The translations under genes and the position numbers were made by a program. A DNA stretch of 64,000 bases from Callaeas wilsoni. Lineage: Eukaryota > Chordata > Aves > Passeriformes > Callaeidae. The notes under the pieces are model-generated. The model worked only from the letters and a program-made list of their open reading frames with translations. It did no database searches and was not told where the DNA came from. The stretch lies in contig VWPU01008538.1 in assembly GCA_013398955.1 (NCBI GenBank), positions 30,825-94,824 of the forward strand, written 5' to 3'. This document shows positions 62,891-64,000 of this stretch, in pieces; position 1 is the first letter of the stretch; each line of letters opens with the position of its first letter.

Positions 62891-63542
62891 TATGGATGTT
62901 GAATGTATAGGTTATCTCCCTCCTAAAGAGGGCAATAAATTTGAATGATGCACATACAATATCATAAATGTAACCTAGATATTTACTGCAAGTTAAAACA
63001 GGAAATCCAGACATGATGCTGTCAGAAAAGGGGGAAAAATGGGCAAAGCAAACCGTAGTTATATTTTAAGCATTAGGACAGTGAAGACTTAACAAGCTAT
63101 GCTACACTGACAAAACAGATAATTTTTATCTTGGCCGTCATACTGTAAATTGTCATTAATGACACTGTAAGGAGTCCATAAAGCGAGTATATCTGACACT
63201 GATATAGCAGGAAAATGGTGTGCTGTTTATTAATGGAAAAACTGCTTCTGCCATACAGGCCTGGATCTTCACGAGCCACTGTTCCCCGCCCAAGGTTTCC
63301 CCCTGGTGTCAGCGATTAACCAAATTATGGCGTTATCCAAAGCAGTGCAATTCTGTGCGCCGAAGAGGAGAAGGTGGTAGTAAGGGGCTGGCCGCAGCAC
63401 ACTTCTGTTGGCAGAGCCGAGCTGCCGAGCGCAACACTTCAGATGAATTCTCTGGAGGTGAGGCTTTTCTCCTCCGCTTGTTATGCAGAATTGTTACCCA
63501 TCTGTTTTGCCGTATCAGTCAAAAAGGCACAGGCAGTTCAGC
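62891..63542. other. Intergenic stretch between two CR1 remnants
   Basis: About 650 bases. The first half is AT-rich with nothing recognised. GC content rises from about 63280 toward the CpG island. Confidence 0.7.
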
Positions 63543-63625
63543 ACGAACAGGTTGCCCAGGGAAGCTGTGGATACCCCGTCCCTGGCAGAGTGCAAGGGCA
63601 GGCCGGCCGGGGCTCTGAGCACGCC
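63543..63625 (+). mobile_element. Short CR1 LINE fragment abutting a CpG island
   Basis: GGTTGCCCAGGGAAGCTGTG, then GATACCCCGTCCCTGGCAGA and GTGCAAGGGCAGGCCGG match the well-known CR1 segment near the 3' end (AGGTTGCCCAGGGAAGCTGT / GGATGCCCCATCCCTGGCAG). It is about 80 bases, sense orientation, better preserved than the upstream copy, and lacks the 3' tail. Confidence 0.8.
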
Positions 63626-63740
63626 GGTCCAGCGGGAGGTATCCCTGCCCGTGGTGGAGGGTTGGAGCGGGAGGATCGCGAGGGTCCTCGCCATTGCCCG
63701 CCGCGCCTACATCTCCCGTCGTACCGCGCGGCGCGCCGCA

Positions 63741-63756
63741 GGCGGGGCGGGGCGGG
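63741..63756. promoter_or_regulatory. Tandem GC boxes (Sp1-type)
   Basis: Three overlapping GGCGGG units directly upstream of the NRF1-like site; typical of TATA-less CpG-island promoters. Confidence 0.7.
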
Positions 63757-63762
63757 CAGCTG

Positions 63763-63774
63763 CGCGCAGGCGCG
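63763..63774. promoter_or_regulatory. NRF1-like palindromic site
   Basis: CGCGCAGGCGCG matches the NRF1 consensus at all but one position. NRF1 sites cluster near the start sites of housekeeping genes. Confidence 0.5.
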
Positions 63775-64000
63775 GTGGTCGCGCGGCGGTCGGTCGGTGG
63801 AGCAGCCGGCAGCCATTGTCGCCGCGGCCGCAGAGCGGTTCCTTCACGGCCCGCAGGACTCGCCGCTCCGCGACGGTGCGTGGCCGCCCCTCCACGGCGG
63901 GGGGCTCGGGGCGGGCACGGGGAGCCAGCTGCGGGGTTCTGGCGGCGGTAGCCTGCGGCGGGGCGGGAACGGGCCGAGGCAAGGGAGCCGCGGGCGGAGG

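Larger units (their letters stand above)
63626..64000. promoter_or_regulatory. CpG island, probable promoter of the next gene
   Basis: Dense CpG sequence contrasts sharply with the rest of the window. Overlapping GC boxes (GGCGGGGCGGGGCGGG) lie at 63741-63756. An NRF1-like site CGCGCAGGCGCG (one mismatch to YGCGCAYGCGCR) is at 63763-63774. GCAGCCATTGTCGCCGC near 63808 resembles a reverse YY1 element. A first-exon donor candidate is ACG-GTGCGTGG at 63876. The direction and identity of the gene cannot be fixed; mammalian synteny would place ZFP36L1 downstream of ACTN1. Confidence 0.7.

Noticed and set aside
63538..63951. Open frames on both strands in the CpG island
   Set aside because: High GC removes stop codons. 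The minus frame runs into the CR1 fragment, and composition is Arg/Pro/Ala-rich without domain signals.

Overview
The window is bird nuclear DNA. A single vertebrate gene, alpha-actinin-1 (ACTN1), runs left to right across about 55.8 kb of it. Conceptual splicing of exons 2 to 21 gives 857 codons. With the 36 residues I expect from exon 1, which lies upstream, this makes the 893-residue non-muscle protein known from chicken. Every intron has GT/AG ends, and exon lengths and phases are those I recall for vertebrate ACTN1. Avian origin is inferred from the near-identity to chicken alpha-actinin-1 as I remember it, from compact introns, and from CR1 LINE remnants at 62.4 and 63.5 kb. A few residues differ from my memory of chicken (for example His in the spectrin-repeat-3 motif TITPHEI), so the species may not be chicken.

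Layout: 1-9501 is the 3' part of intron 1. Exons 2-8 (9.5-32.8 kb) encode the two calponin-homology domains of the actin-binding domain. Exons 9-18 (38.1-49.2 kb) encode the neck and the four spectrin repeats. Exons 19a/19b, 20 and 21 (50.8-55.05 kb) encode the calmodulin-like EF-hand domain, ending in a PDZ-ligand-type ESDL tail. The 3'UTR follows to roughly 55.79 kb. From there to about 63.5 kb is intergenic sequence with a degenerate CR1 element, a short microsatellite and a puzzling coding-like patch. The last 400 bases are a CpG island with GC boxes and an NRF1-like site, probably the promoter of another gene that is mostly outside the window.

The most interesting content is the splicing architecture. 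There are two homologous 86-bp versions of exon 8 (8a, 8b); inclusion of both creates an immediate in-frame TAG and skipping both also causes a frameshift stop, so they must be used one at a time. There are also two alternative EF-hand exons (19a non-muscle type, 19b smooth-muscle type). Each is preceded by an unusually long AG-free pyrimidine-rich tract, and three TGCATG (RBFOX-type) hexamers lie in the tract before 19a. Intron 14 contains an in-frame open block of 69 codons behind a good pyrimidine tract that could be an undescribed cassette exon. No bacterial-type operon, CRISPR array, tRNA or rRNA gene was seen.
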